Source: Stramonita haemastoma (lineage: Eukaryota > Mollusca > Gastropoda > Neogastropoda > Muricidae). From it: a stretch of 64,000 nucleotides of DNA. The notes beneath the pieces are model-generated. The model searched no databases and was not told the origin of the DNA. It saw only the letters and a list, made by a program, of their open reading frames with translations. How positions within the stretch are numbered: position 1 is the first letter of the stretch; each line of letters opens with the position of its first letter. Of the stretch, positions 63,831-64,000 are shown piece by piece. A program made the position numbers and the translations under genes. The stretch lies in contig CM060344.1 in assembly GCA_030674155.1 (NCBI GenBank), forward strand, positions 22,879,109 to 22,943,108, given 5' to 3'.

Positions 63831-64000
63831 TGTATGCTAATGAAGAGGGGAGAGGGGGGGGGGAAAGACAAGAGAGGGAGATACTCAGATAGGGTGGGGA
63901 AACTAGTGAGGAGGAGAGGGGAAGAAACTGTGTGAGGGAGAAGGGAGGGGGTAGTGGGTAGGGCAAGACTAGTGAAAAGGGAAAGAGACAAGGAGGTGAG
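63831..64000 (+). repeat. Purine-rich GAGGGGAGAGG end
   Basis: G/A-rich stretch at the window edge, possibly the start of another purine tract. Confidence 0.6.

Overview
This is a eukaryotic window with no bacterial operon structure: almost everything is simple sequence, minisatellites, short interspersed elements (SINEs), decayed LINE ends and a few short exon-like pieces bounded by AG...GT. Abundant tRNA-headed SINEs, long (GT)n, (CT)n and (CATA)n arrays, poly-C runs and intron-rich gene pieces suggest an invertebrate animal, most likely a mollusc such as a gastropod. That is an inference from repeat style; no gene here fixes the species.

Layout. 1-28,850: a large tandem duplication. Each unit has, in order, three small exon-like blocks (a, b, c) sharing an almost identical core of about 50 bp, then a long purine-rich Lys/Glu/Gln/Asn-rich tract that starts at an ACAG acceptor and ends in ATGCTG followed by GTGAGTTAA. 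Unit 1 is only the end of a purine tract (1-4,393). Unit 2 is 4,394 to about 13,149. Unit 3 starts at 13,150; its a-b-c blocks are at 14,088-16,053, and a further diverged tract start lies at 19,176. A third ATGCTG/GTGAGTTAA junction is at 28,850. Between the purine parts lie a Glu-Glu-Ile-Gly decapeptide minisatellite (19.5-19.96 kb), a sharp purine-to-pyrimidine strand switch (21.25 kb), a LINE reverse-transcriptase remnant (23.9-24.7 kb) and another LINE remnant on the minus strand (26.3 kb).

28.9-37 kb: an inverted SINE pair, two further LINE 3' ends (30.5 and 30.8 kb), then a possible plus-strand gene whose small exons sit in repeated units (31.9-34.97 kb), an 81/77-bp minisatellite, and a tandem repeat carrying three AATAAA signals. 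37-47 kb: microsatellites, poly-C and many SINE copies, mostly on the minus strand between 42.9 and 46.9 kb.

47.8-60.6 kb: a candidate minus-strand gene with a 3' terminal exon and AATAAA (47.80-47.98 kb), a triplicated ~100-bp exon (53.1, 54.2, 55.8 kb), a 45-bp exon (54.8 kb) and a fully open 126-bp exon (60.5 kb). Its introns hold a 3,578-bp DNA transposon with 13-bp terminal inverted repeats and an 8-bp target duplication, a 912-bp pogo-like element nested in a SINE, many plus-strand SINEs, and a 60-bp satellite-like array grown inside a SINE. 61-64 kb: a ~110-bp-arm palindrome, then a 1.38-kb minisatellite of 13- and 17-bp units.

Most long open frames in the window are products of low-complexity strand bias and are not annotated as genes. 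No rRNA gene, free-standing tRNA gene or CRISPR array was found. A chimeric tRNA/5S rRNA-headed SINE is present in two copies.
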